Origin: an uncultured Selenomonadaceae bacterium | GTDB lineage: Bacteria; Bacillota; Negativicutes; Selenomonadales; Selenomonadaceae | Length of the DNA: 5,732 bases | Assembly: GCA_905236255.1 (NCBI GenBank) | Contig: CAJOPK010000029.1 | Span: 1 to 5,732, forward strand | Reading direction: 5' to 3' | Part shown: positions 1 through 5,165 of the stretch, one piece after another | Position numbering within the stretch: position 1 is the first letter of the stretch | Layout of the letters: each line of letters begins with the position of its first letter | Program-made: the position numbers and the translations under genes | The notes under the pieces: generated by a model | Databases searched by the model: none | What the model saw: the letters and a program-made list of their open reading frames with translations, nothing else | What the model was told of the DNA's origin: nothing

Positions 1-492
1 GAAGTCGGAATGGTTTTTCAGCGTTTCAATCTTTTTCCTCACATGACGGTTTTGGACAACATAACCCTTGCGCCGCAAAAAGTCCGCAAAATCGAAAAAT
101 CCCGCGCCGAACAAAATGCACAGGAACTCCTTGACAGAGTGGGACTCGGTGACAAGGCGGCTGCTTATCCGAATCAACTTTCCGGCGGTCAACAGCAGCG
201 TGTTGCCATTGCACGGGCTTTGGCAATGCAACCGAAAGTGATGCTGTTTGACGAACCGACTTCCGCACTTGATCCGGAAATGGTCGGCGAAGTTTTGGAC
301 GTTATGCAAAGACTTGCCGAAAGCGGCATGACAATGGTAATCGTCACCCATGAAATGGGATTTGCGCGGGAAGTCGGGACGCGGCTTTTGTTTGTGGACG
401 GCGGCTATATCGTTGAAGAAGGCGTACCGAAAGAAGTTTTTGAAAATCCGAAGGAAGAGAGAACAAAACTTTTCCTGTCAAAGATTTTGTGA
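1..492 (+). CDS. Polar amino acid ABC transporter ATP-binding protein (GlnQ/HisP family), 5' end cut by window
   Basis: This is the cytoplasmic ATPase that powers an importer for polar amino acids such as glutamine, histidine or arginine. The frame is open from base 1, and 163 residues are visible. In window numbering they show the Q-loop (MVFQ, Gln7) followed by the [11 protein letters not shown] stretch typical of this family, the ABC signature LSGGQQQR at 60-67, Walker B VMLFDE at 80-85, the D-loop SALD at 88-91 and the switch histidine at 117 in VTHEMGFA. Walker A lies upstream of the window. Family members are about 240-250 residues long, so roughly 80-90 residues are missing. The protein ends normally at TGA 490-492. 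The cognate permease and binding protein would be expected upstream. The sugar-type binding protein downstream is not its natural partner. Family assignment is firm; the amino acid transported cannot be told, so no gene symbol is given. Confidence 0.95.
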   Translation, partial: EVGMVFQRFNLFPHMTVLDNITLAPQKVRKIEKSRAEQNAQELLDRVGLGDKAAAYPNQLSGGQQQRVAIARALAMQPKVMLFDEPTSALDPEMVGEVLDVMQRLAESGMTMVIVTHEMGFAREVGTRLLFVDGGYIVEEGVPKEVFENPKEERTKLFLSKIL

Positions 493-502
493 TTTTTTCT
501 GC

Positions 503-508
503 GGGAGG
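503..508 (+). promoter_or_regulatory. Ribosome binding site that fixes the start of the ChvE-like gene
   Basis: GGGAGG lies 10 nt upstream of ATG 519. An in-frame GTG at 489 overlaps the TGA of the ABC ATPase gene (GTGA) and would add 10 residues, but no purine-rich site precedes it. The extension would also place an unsuitable N-terminus before the signal peptide. ATG 519 is therefore preferred. Confidence 0.75.
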
Positions 509-518
509 TTTAAGTGAG

Positions 519-1541
519 ATGAAAGTTTTTAAAATTCTCTGCGCGACAATGATTTTGATTTTGGGAATGTTTTCCGGAGGTTGCGGAGAAGATTCTCAAA
601 ATTCCGGCAAGCGGGTTGTTGCCGTATGTTTCCCGAATACAACTCCGAGTTGGCAACGAAACGGCGATTCTCTCAAAAAACTTTTGGAGGAAGAAAATTT
701 TACCGTCAATGTTCAATTTGCAGGCACCGTTGACGAACAAAAAAAGCAGGTTTCGGAAGTCATTGAAAGCAAGCCGAATTGTATGGTAATCGGCGCGATT
801 GATTCCGCCGCTTTTGCCGATGTTCTCGCTCCCGCCAAAGAATACGGTATTCCGGTTATTGCTTTTGACAGAATAATTTTCGATACGGATGCCTTGAGTT
901 ATTATGCCAGTTTTGACAATGAAGCGATAGGTGACGCGATGGGGCTTTATTTTGAATCCGCACTCAATCTGAAAAACGGCGGCGGTCCTTACAATATCGA
1001 ACTCTTTGCCGGCGGCCCGGCGGACAACAACGCGCATCTGTTTTTCAAAAATACGATGGCAATTTTGGAGCCGTATTTTAAAACCGGTCAACTTGTCTGC
1101 CCTTCCGGTCAGATGAATTTTGATTCGGTCGCCACAGCCGATTGGAATTCCGCAAATGCCCGCACGCGCATGCAAAAACTTTTGACACAATATTATTCCG
1201 ACGGAAAACCTTTGCACGCCGTTTTGAGTCCCAACGATGACATTGCCGGCGTAATTTTGGACGAGATTCAAAAAGCGGGAAAACCTTCCCCGTTGATTTC
1301 CGGTCTTGACGGAGATCCCGCAGCTTACGAGAGGATAAAGGCGGGTACTCAAACTTTCACCGTCGCGAAAGATCCGGACGTTCTCACCGCAAAATGTGTC
1401 AGAATGATTAAGGCGGTCGTTGAAGGAACTCAACCCGACATAAACGACGTAAAAACTTACAACAACGGTGTTATAACCGTTCCGGCTTATCTTTGCACGC
1501 CGCAAATTTTTGACAAGACAAATATTGATTCGGCGAAATAA
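519..1541 (+). CDS. chvE: ChvE-like monosaccharide-binding lipoprotein (substrate-binding protein of a sugar ABC transporter)
   Basis: This is a 340-residue extracytoplasmic receptor of the periplasmic-binding-protein type I fold (Peripla_BP_4). It resembles Agrobacterium ChvE, which binds aldoses such as galactose, glucose, arabinose and xylose. A short basic start and a hydrophobic core (residues 1-21) lead to Cys22 in FSGGC. This is a slightly off-consensus lipobox (Ser rather than Leu at -3), so a lipid anchor is likely but not certain. ChvE-like landmarks follow: PSWQRNG at 43-49, AFDRI at 115-119, SYYASFDN at 127-134, IELFAGGPADNNA at 160-172, a later SGQM, LSPNDD, SGLDGDP, and TYNNG near the C-terminus. 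ChvE normally works with an ATPase and a permease (GguA/GguB) or with a sensor kinase. Neither follows here, since the next gene is a glycosyltransferase 18 bp on. The family is recognised from memory of ChvE; the exact sugar is unknown and the symbol means ChvE-like. Confidence 0.88.
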   Translation: MKVFKILCATMILILGMFSGGCGEDSQNSGKRVVAVCFPNTTPSWQRNGDSLKKLLEEENFTVNVQFAGTVDEQKKQVSEVIESKPNCMVIGAIDSAAFADVLAPAKEYGIPVIAFDRIIFDTDALSYYASFDNEAIGDAMGLYFESALNLKNGGGPYNIELFAGGPADNNAHLFFKNTMAILEPYFKTGQLVCPSGQMNFDSVATADWNSANARTRMQKLLTQYYSDGKPLHAVLSPNDDIAGVILDEIQKAGKPSPLISGLDGDPAAYERIKAGTQTFTVAKDPDVLTAKCVRMIKAVVEGTQPDINDVKTYNNGVITVPAYLCTPQIFDKTNIDSAK

Positions 1542-1559
1542 TTTTCGAGGGAAATTTTT

Positions 1560-2600
1560 ATGGACAACGAGCAAAAAAATACGCCGGCAATTTCCGTGAT
1601 AATTCCGATGTACAACGTCGAAAAATATGTCGGCGAATGTTTGGACAGTCTTTTGGCGCAGACTTTTCAAGATTTTGAAGTAATTGTCGTCGATGATAAA
1701 TCTTCGGACAATTCACCGGAAATTGTGGACGGATACAAAGAAAGATTTTCCGGGCGTTTGAAATTGATCCGCTCACAAAAAAATTCCGGCGGCTGTGCCG
1801 TCCCGCGAAATATCGGGTTCGGCTTTGCACACGGAAAATATATTTTCTTTCTTGATGCCGACGATTTAATAACAAAGACGGCATTTGAAGAACTTTACAA
1901 AATTGCGGAAGATTTTCAAGCCGATGTGGTTCACTGCGAGCAACGATATGATTTTTTCGACAGTACGAAAGATTTTTCAAAATTAAAGCCGAAAACTTTT
2001 CAACGCGGAAAACTTGTGACGAAACCGACTTTGGAAACGGACGATATTACGAAAAGGATTTCCGACTTTCATGAAGTCAGATATTTGTGGTATGCATGGA
2101 ACAAACTTATTCGCCGGGAATTTTTGACGGAGAATCACATAGAAAATCCGGAAGTCACAAATATTGAGGATATGCTTTTTACCTGTTATTTGGTTGCCTG
2201 CGCGGATCGTTATGTGCGCGTCCCAAATATCGTAAATTTTTACAGAAAGCGACCGGGTTCGATTACCTTTGAAAGACTTGAGGCGGAAAAACATGTGCGG
2301 CGCTGGCTCCGTGCTTTGATAAACGGCTTTGATCATGCGGAAAAATTTTTTAACGGACGAAAATTTTTCCGGGAAAATCCGATCGTAAAATTTTTGGCTT
2401 TGGATTCGTTTATAAATTATTGCACGAATTATTTTAAAGAGATTTATACGAATTATTCGCCGGTCGAGTTTGACGAAATTATCCGGGAAGAATTTGCGAA
2501 CGCCAAAAATCCTTTGGGACTTCACGCCTTCATTTTTGCGATGATGAATGTTTACAGGCAGACGATTTTGAGATTGCACCCGGAAGCAATATCGGGATAA
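1560..2600 (+). CDS. Family 2 glycosyltransferase (GT-A fold)
   Basis: This 346-residue cytoplasmic or membrane-associated enzyme should transfer a sugar from a nucleotide-sugar donor to a glycan or lipid acceptor, as in surface polysaccharide or lipooligosaccharide synthesis. The GT-A domain starts with ISVIIPMYNVEKYV (11-24). VVDDKSSDNS (43-52) holds the nucleotide-binding aspartates Asp45/46. The metal-binding DXD is in FFLDADD (96-102). A WYAWNKLIRREFL segment (177-189) and NIEDMLF (201-207) follow; the Glu-Asp pair there is where GT2 enzymes place the catalytic base. The C-terminal 100 residues are rich in Phe, Lys and Arg, and I recognise no domain there. No clear membrane segment is seen. 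GAGGGA at 1547-1552 lies 7 nt before ATG 1560, and the gene starts 18 bp after the ChvE-like gene, so it is probably co-transcribed. The second half looks AT-richer than its neighbours. Donor and acceptor cannot be predicted. Confidence 0.92.
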   Translation: MDNEQKNTPAISVIIPMYNVEKYVGECLDSLLAQTFQDFEVIVVDDKSSDNSPEIVDGYKERFSGRLKLIRSQKNSGGCAVPRNIGFGFAHGKYIFFLDADDLITKTAFEELYKIAEDFQADVVHCEQRYDFFDSTKDFSKLKPKTFQRGKLVTKPTLETDDITKRISDFHEVRYLWYAWNKLIRREFLTENHIENPEVTNIEDMLFTCYLVACADRYVRVPNIVNFYRKRPGSITFERLEAEKHVRRWLRALINGFDHAEKFFNGRKFFRENPIVKFLALDSFINYCTNYFKEIYTNYSPVEFDEIIREEFANAKNPLGLHAFIFAMMNVYRQTILRLHPEAISG

Positions 2601-2631
2601 TCTTTCCGGGAAAAGACTTCGGACAATCAAA

Positions 2632-2685
2632 AGCGATAAACCCGGTCGCTTGACGTAAGCGGAGGATTTATCGCTGATTTTTTTT
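2632..2685 (+). terminator. Rho-independent terminator between convergent genes, possibly bidirectional
   Basis: A perfect 9-bp stem, AGCGATAAA (2632-2640) with TTTATCGCT (2667-2675), encloses an inner pairing, CGCTT with AAGCG, around a short GACGT loop. Eight T residues follow at 2678-2685. This should end transcription of the glycosyltransferase operon, whose stop codon is at 2598-2600. Read on the minus strand, the same hairpin is followed by a weaker T-rich stretch (TTTTGATTGT) and preceded by the A-tract. It could therefore also stop transcripts from the permease gene that ends at 2720; no other hairpin with a T-run lies between them. Confidence 0.88.
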
Positions 2686-2719
2686 AAAATAATTTTCGTT
2701 ATAAGCGGAAAGTCAAACC

Positions 2720-4063
2720 TTATTCCGTTTCTTCCGGATCATCAAATCCCAAAATTCGCGTTGCGGCAAATCCGGCAACGTAAGCAATCAAAACTCCGGC
2801 AAGATAAATCGGAATGTTGTTCGTTGCGGCGGAAAGCGGAAGTCCCGAAATTCCCAAAGTTGCCGCACCGACTCCGAAACTTGCCTGAAATGCTCCGCCG
2901 AACGCTCCGCCTATACAAGCCCCGATAAAAGGTCTGCCGAGCGGAAAAGTTACGCCATAAATCAACGGTTCACCTATTCCCATAATTCCTACCGGCAAAG
3001 CCGATGCGATTGTCTTTTTCAAGAATTTATTTTTCGTCTTGAAATAAACCGCAAGGGATGCGCCGACCTGACCGGCTCCCGCCATTGCCAAAATCGGCAA
3101 CAAAATCGTTACCCCGTAACGGGCAAGCAAGTCCACATGAACCGGAGTAAACGCCTGGTGTATTCCCGCCATGACCAACGGCAACCAAAAACCTCCCAAA
3201 ACAAATCCGGTAACCGCCCCGCCTTTTTCAATCGAGCCGGTAACCGCCGCACCTATCGCGTCCGAAAGTACGCCGCCCAAAGGCTGAAGAATAAAAATTG
3301 CCGCCGCTCCCGCAAAAAGTATTGTGAAGAAAGGTGTAAGGAAAAGTTCAAACATTTCCGGAATAATCTTTCTCAAGTATTTTTCGACGTATGCGCCGAG
3401 TGCCGCGATCATTACGACGGAAATTACTCCGCCCCGTCCGGGAACAAGCGTCGTATCGTTTAAAGTTATTTGAGCAAGTCCCGGATGACTGATTATCGCC
3501 GCCAAAACTCCGCCCAAAATGGGAGAACCGCCGAAAACTTCCGCCGCATTTCTTCCGACAAAAAGATTCATTCCCCAGAAAACCGCATTCCCGGCAATCG
3601 CCAAAAGTTGAACGATCGGATAAGCGGCAATTTCCGGAAAGATTTTTATCGCCAATCCGGTACAGCCCGTGATAAGTCCGCAGGCAATAAATCCCGGAAT
3701 AAGCGGTATAAATATTGCGGCAATTTTTTTGAAAAAGAGTTTGACCGGCGTTGAATTTTTTGCACGAATTTCTTCATGCAAAGCCTTGCCGTCGCCGATT
3801 TTCGGACGACCTTCCGATTTCAGAATTTCCCGGACTTCATCGGTGACTTTCGACGCTTTGCCCGGCCCCAAAATAATCTGAATTTCGCCGTCATTGTCGA
3901 AAATGCCGGAAACCCCCTCAATCTTTTTTATTTCGTCAAGCGCGGCAATTTCTTTATTTTTCAGCTGAACGCGCAGACGAGTCATACAATTTGTTACCGC
4001 AGAAAGATTTTCGCTCCTTCCGAGAAGTTCGTAAATTTTTCGAGCCAAATCCTTATTGTCCAA
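2720..4063 (-). CDS. murP: PTS permease EIIBC, MurP-like (N-acetylmuramic acid uptake), TTG start
   Basis: This membrane permease imports a sugar and phosphorylates it using the PTS phosphate relay. Similarity to MurP suggests N-acetylmuramic acid, released as the 6-phosphate for the MurQ etherase. Numbering is from the chosen TTG (447 residues). The EIIB domain covers about residues 1-85, with NCMTRLR at 25-31 carrying the phosphorylated Cys26. A linker leads to a very hydrophobic EIIC domain from about residue 105, with GIHQAF (His302), GAGQVGASLA and GIGEPLIYG (Glu365), the conserved glucose-superfamily EIIC motif. There is no EIIA domain, so a separate EIIA (Crr type) must donate phosphate, as for E. 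coli MurP. The TTG at 4067-4069 lies only 2 nt after AAGGAG, whereas TTG 4061-4063 has an 8-nt spacing and is preferred. The gene follows the esterase by 12 bp. Family is sure. Substrate is an inference; other glucose-superfamily sugars (glucosamine, sucrose or beta-glucoside type) are the alternative. Confidence 0.9.
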   Translation of the reverse strand: MDNKDLARKIYELLGRSENLSAVTNCMTRLRVQLKNKEIAALDEIKKIEGVSGIFDNDGEIQIILGPGKASKVTDEVREILKSEGRPKIGDGKALHEEIRAKNSTPVKLFFKKIAAIFIPLIPGFIACGLITGCTGLAIKIFPEIAAYPIVQLLAIAGNAVFWGMNLFVGRNAAEVFGGSPILGGVLAAIISHPGLAQITLNDTTLVPGRGGVISVVMIAALGAYVEKYLRKIIPEMFELFLTPFFTILFAGAAAIFILQPLGGVLSDAIGAAVTGSIEKGGAVTGFVLGGFWLPLVMAGIHQAFTPVHVDLLARYGVTILLPILAMAGAGQVGASLAVYFKTKNKFLKKTIASALPVGIMGIGEPLIYGVTFPLGRPFIGACIGGAFGGAFQASFGVGAATLGISGLPLSAATNNIPIYLAGVLIAYVAGFAATRILGFDDPEETE

Positions 4064-4071
4064 ATTCAATT

Positions 4072-4077
4072 CTCCTT
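4072..4077 (-). promoter_or_regulatory. Ribosome binding site of murP overlapping the esterase stop codon
   Basis: On the minus strand AAGGAG (4077 down to 4072) overlaps the TAA stop of the esterase (4078-4076). It sits 8 nt before TTG 4063-4061 and only 2 nt before the in-frame TTG 4069-4067. The overlap suggests translational coupling, and the spacing decides the start. Confidence 0.75.
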
Positions 4078-4822
4078 AAAATTTTTCCGAAAAGAAATTT
4101 CCGACTTCCGCAAAGACAAAATCTCTTTTCTCCGTGAGCGGCAAAAGATGTCCGCATTCCGGAATTTTGACGACCTTTAAAATTTCCGAATTTACATTTT
4201 CGGCAATATAATTCGCACTTTTCAAATCCGCCGTATGATCCTCTTCGCCGTGCATTATCAAAATCGGAACTTTTATTTGCGGCAAAAGTTCCCTGACTTC
4301 CGAGATCAAATTCAAAAGTTCGTGAACCGAAACCAGCGGCATTTTTCCGTAAACTTTATTTGCCGCCGGCGGAACATCCAGCAACTTTCTGTGCGGACGA
4401 ACGGAATATAAATCTTTGCACATTTCCTGCGGCGGAAGTTGTTCCAAATGCATATCTCCCGAAACGAAAATCGGAGCGGCAAGGGTTGCAAGCCTGTCGA
4501 TTTTTTTGATTGTCGCAAGTTTCAAAGCCAAAATTCCGCCCATCGAATGACCGACGACAAAAATCTTTTTGCAAACGCCCGACAAAATCGAATAAGCATC
4601 AATGACCGAATTAAACCAATCATCTTTTTCCGTCCGAACAAGATCGCGTTCATGTGTTCCGTGTCCGGCAAGTCTGGGACAAATTACCGTAAATCCGGAT
4701 TTATTCAAAAACTCCCCGAGCAAAAAAAGTTCGGCGGGCAAGCCGGTGAATCCGTGAACAAGCAGAACTCCGGCTTCGCCGCCTCTCATGAAAAATGATT
4801 CGGCACCGTCAATGATTTTCAA
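4076..4822 (-). CDS. Est30-like carboxylesterase (alpha/beta hydrolase), TTG start
   Basis: This 248-residue cytoplasmic serine hydrolase resembles Geobacillus stearothermophilus Est30, also about 247 residues, and probably cleaves short to medium chain carboxyl esters. The oxyanion-hole motif HGFTG is at 23-27, the nucleophile elbow GHSMGG at 91-96 (Ser93), the acid in HGEEDHT (Asp195) and the base in CGHLLPL (His225). The triad positions match Est30 closely, and no signal peptide is present. The start is TTG at 4822-4820, preceded by GGGAG (4836-4832) with a 9-nt gap. The first in-frame ATG, at residue 12, lacks any such site and would remove part of the first strand. The gene lies 15 bp after secG and 12 bp before murP. 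The secG-esterase order is common in Firmicutes, where rnr and smpB often follow; here murP follows instead. The physiological substrate is not known in the family, and nothing here reveals it. Confidence 0.92.
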   Translation of the reverse strand: MKIIDGAESFFMRGGEAGVLLVHGFTGLPAELFLLGEFLNKSGFTVICPRLAGHGTHERDLVRTEKDDWFNSVIDAYSILSGVCKKIFVVGHSMGGILALKLATIKKIDRLATLAAPIFVSGDMHLEQLPPQEMCKDLYSVRPHRKLLDVPPAANKVYGKMPLVSVHELLNLISEVRELLPQIKVPILIMHGEEDHTADLKSANYIAENVNSEILKVVKIPECGHLLPLTEKRDFVFAEVGNFFSEKF

Positions 4823-4831
4823 GTAAATCAG

Positions 4832-4836
4832 CTCCC
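4832..4836 (-). promoter_or_regulatory. Ribosome binding site of the esterase
   Basis: GGGAG on the minus strand lies 9 nt before the TTG at 4822-4820 and just after the TGA of secG (4840-4838). It supports the TTG start and suggests coupling to secG translation. The ATG that overlaps the secG stop (TGATG) is in another frame and closes after nine codons. Confidence 0.7.
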
Positions 4837-4837
4837 A

Positions 4838-5065
4838 TCAAGCGGTCATTTTTGCAATTATCAGCGTTATTATTGCGAAACATACTCCCAAAACGACCGT
4901 AACTCTTGCAAGGAGCGCGTCCATTCCGCGAGCCTGTGAGGAAAAGACCGCATCGGAGCTGCCGTCCATTCCGCCCATGCCGCCGGACTTTGCCTCCTGC
5001 CCCAAAATTGCGGCTATCAAGCCGATTGAAATAAGTGCATCAATAACCATTAAAAATGTCAACAT
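4838..5065 (-). CDS. secG: Preprotein translocase subunit SecG
   Basis: SecG is the small non-essential subunit of the SecYEG channel in the cytoplasmic membrane, where it assists SecA-driven protein export. The 75-residue product has the family layout. A first membrane helix covers about residues 3-22. A Gly/Met/Ser-rich cytoplasmic loop follows (SGGMGGMDGSS, 27-37, then VFSSQARGMDALL), and a second helix covers about residues 50-72. The length is normal for the Firmicutes type. The start is ATG 5065-5063 with AAGGAG 8 nt upstream (5079-5074). The gene leads a tight group with the esterase and murP, and it is separated from htpG by a 100-bp region with repeats and a possible promoter. The assignment rests on size, topology, loop composition and the neighbouring esterase. 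Confidence 0.92.
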   Translation of the reverse strand: MLTFLMVIDALISIGLIAAILGQEAKSGGMGGMDGSSDAVFSSQARGMDALLARVTVVLGVCFAIITLIIAKMTA

Positions 5066-5073
5066 ACTTTATA

Positions 5074-5079
5074 CTCCTT
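5074..5079 (-). promoter_or_regulatory. Ribosome binding site of secG
   Basis: AAGGAG on the minus strand ends 8 nt before ATG 5065-5063. It is the strongest and best spaced site of the minus-strand group and lies just downstream of the inverted repeat at 5095-5134. Confidence 0.75.
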
Positions 5080-5094
5080 TGTTGTTAAGATGGA

Positions 5095-5134
5095 AAGGTG
5101 GAAAGTGAATTATCATTATTGAACTTTCCACCTT
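5095..5134 (-). repeat. Perfect 12-bp inverted repeat in the secG leader
   Basis: AAGGTGGAAAGT (5095-5106) and ACTTTCCACCTT (5123-5134) are exact reverse complements separated by 16 bp. A third, nearly identical arm, CTTCCCACCTT, lies at 5150-5160, so the 5095-5105 arm could pair with either partner. No T-run follows on the minus strand, which argues against a normal intrinsic terminator for htpG. It may be an operator, an RNA structure, or the remnant of a small repeat element. Confidence 0.8.
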
Positions 5135-5138
5135 GCAA
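5109..5138 (-). promoter_or_regulatory. Possible sigma70-type promoter for secG-esterase-murP
   Basis: On the minus strand TTGCAA (5138-5133, four of six matches to the -35 consensus) is followed after 18 bp by GATAAT (5114-5109, five of six matches to the -10 consensus). Transcription would then start near 5100, inside the downstream arm of the inverted repeat, leaving a leader of about 35 nt. The -10 element sits in the loop between the two arms, so a protein bound to the repeat could block it. This is a pattern match only. Confidence 0.45.
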
Positions 5139-5148
5139 ACCTTGCAAA
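5131..5148 (-). repeat. Perfect tandem 9-bp repeat
   Basis: CCTTGCAAA occurs twice in a row (5131-5139 and 5140-5148 on the plus strand). Each unit contains the palindrome TTGCAA. The unit nearer secG supplies the possible -35 element, and the pair overlaps one arm of the inverted repeat. Confidence 0.85.
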
Positions 5149-5165
5149 TCTTCCCACCTTAAACC

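Noticed and set aside
489..518. An upstream GTG start (489) that would extend the ChvE-like protein by 10 residues and overlap the ATPase stop codon.
   Set aside because: No ribosome binding site precedes it, and the extension would spoil the signal peptide. ATG 519 with GGGAGG 10 nt upstream is better.
510..1670. A 386-codon open frame antisense to the ChvE-like gene.
   Set aside because: The predicted protein is rich in Arg, Asn and Ile with no recognisable domain. The plus strand here encodes a clear ChvE-like protein with a good ribosome binding site. The long antisense frame is a by-product of codon choice.
2355..2376. Near-repeat of A/T-rich words (AAAATTTTT) inside the glycosyltransferase gene.
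   Set aside because: It simply encodes repeated Lys-Phe-Phe segments in an AT-rich part of the gene; no separate function is supported.
1558..2630. Two antisense open frames of 140 and 215 codons across the glycosyltransferase gene.
   Set aside because: No domain, no convincing ribosome binding site, and both are fully explained by the GT2 gene on the other strand.
3137..4180. Several plus-strand open frames opposite murP and the 3' end of the esterase.
   Set aside because: Their products are low-complexity (Arg/Asn/Lys-rich or Phe-rich) and lie opposite genes with clear family motifs.
5095..5134. The inverted repeat as an intrinsic terminator for htpG.
   Set aside because: On the minus strand the hairpin is followed by TCCATCTTAACAAC, without a T-tract, so a standard terminator is not supported.
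5089..5165. The repeat region as a CRISPR fragment or insertion sequence end.
   Set aside because: The units are only 9-12 bp with no regular spacers, no transposase is near, and no target-site duplication is visible.
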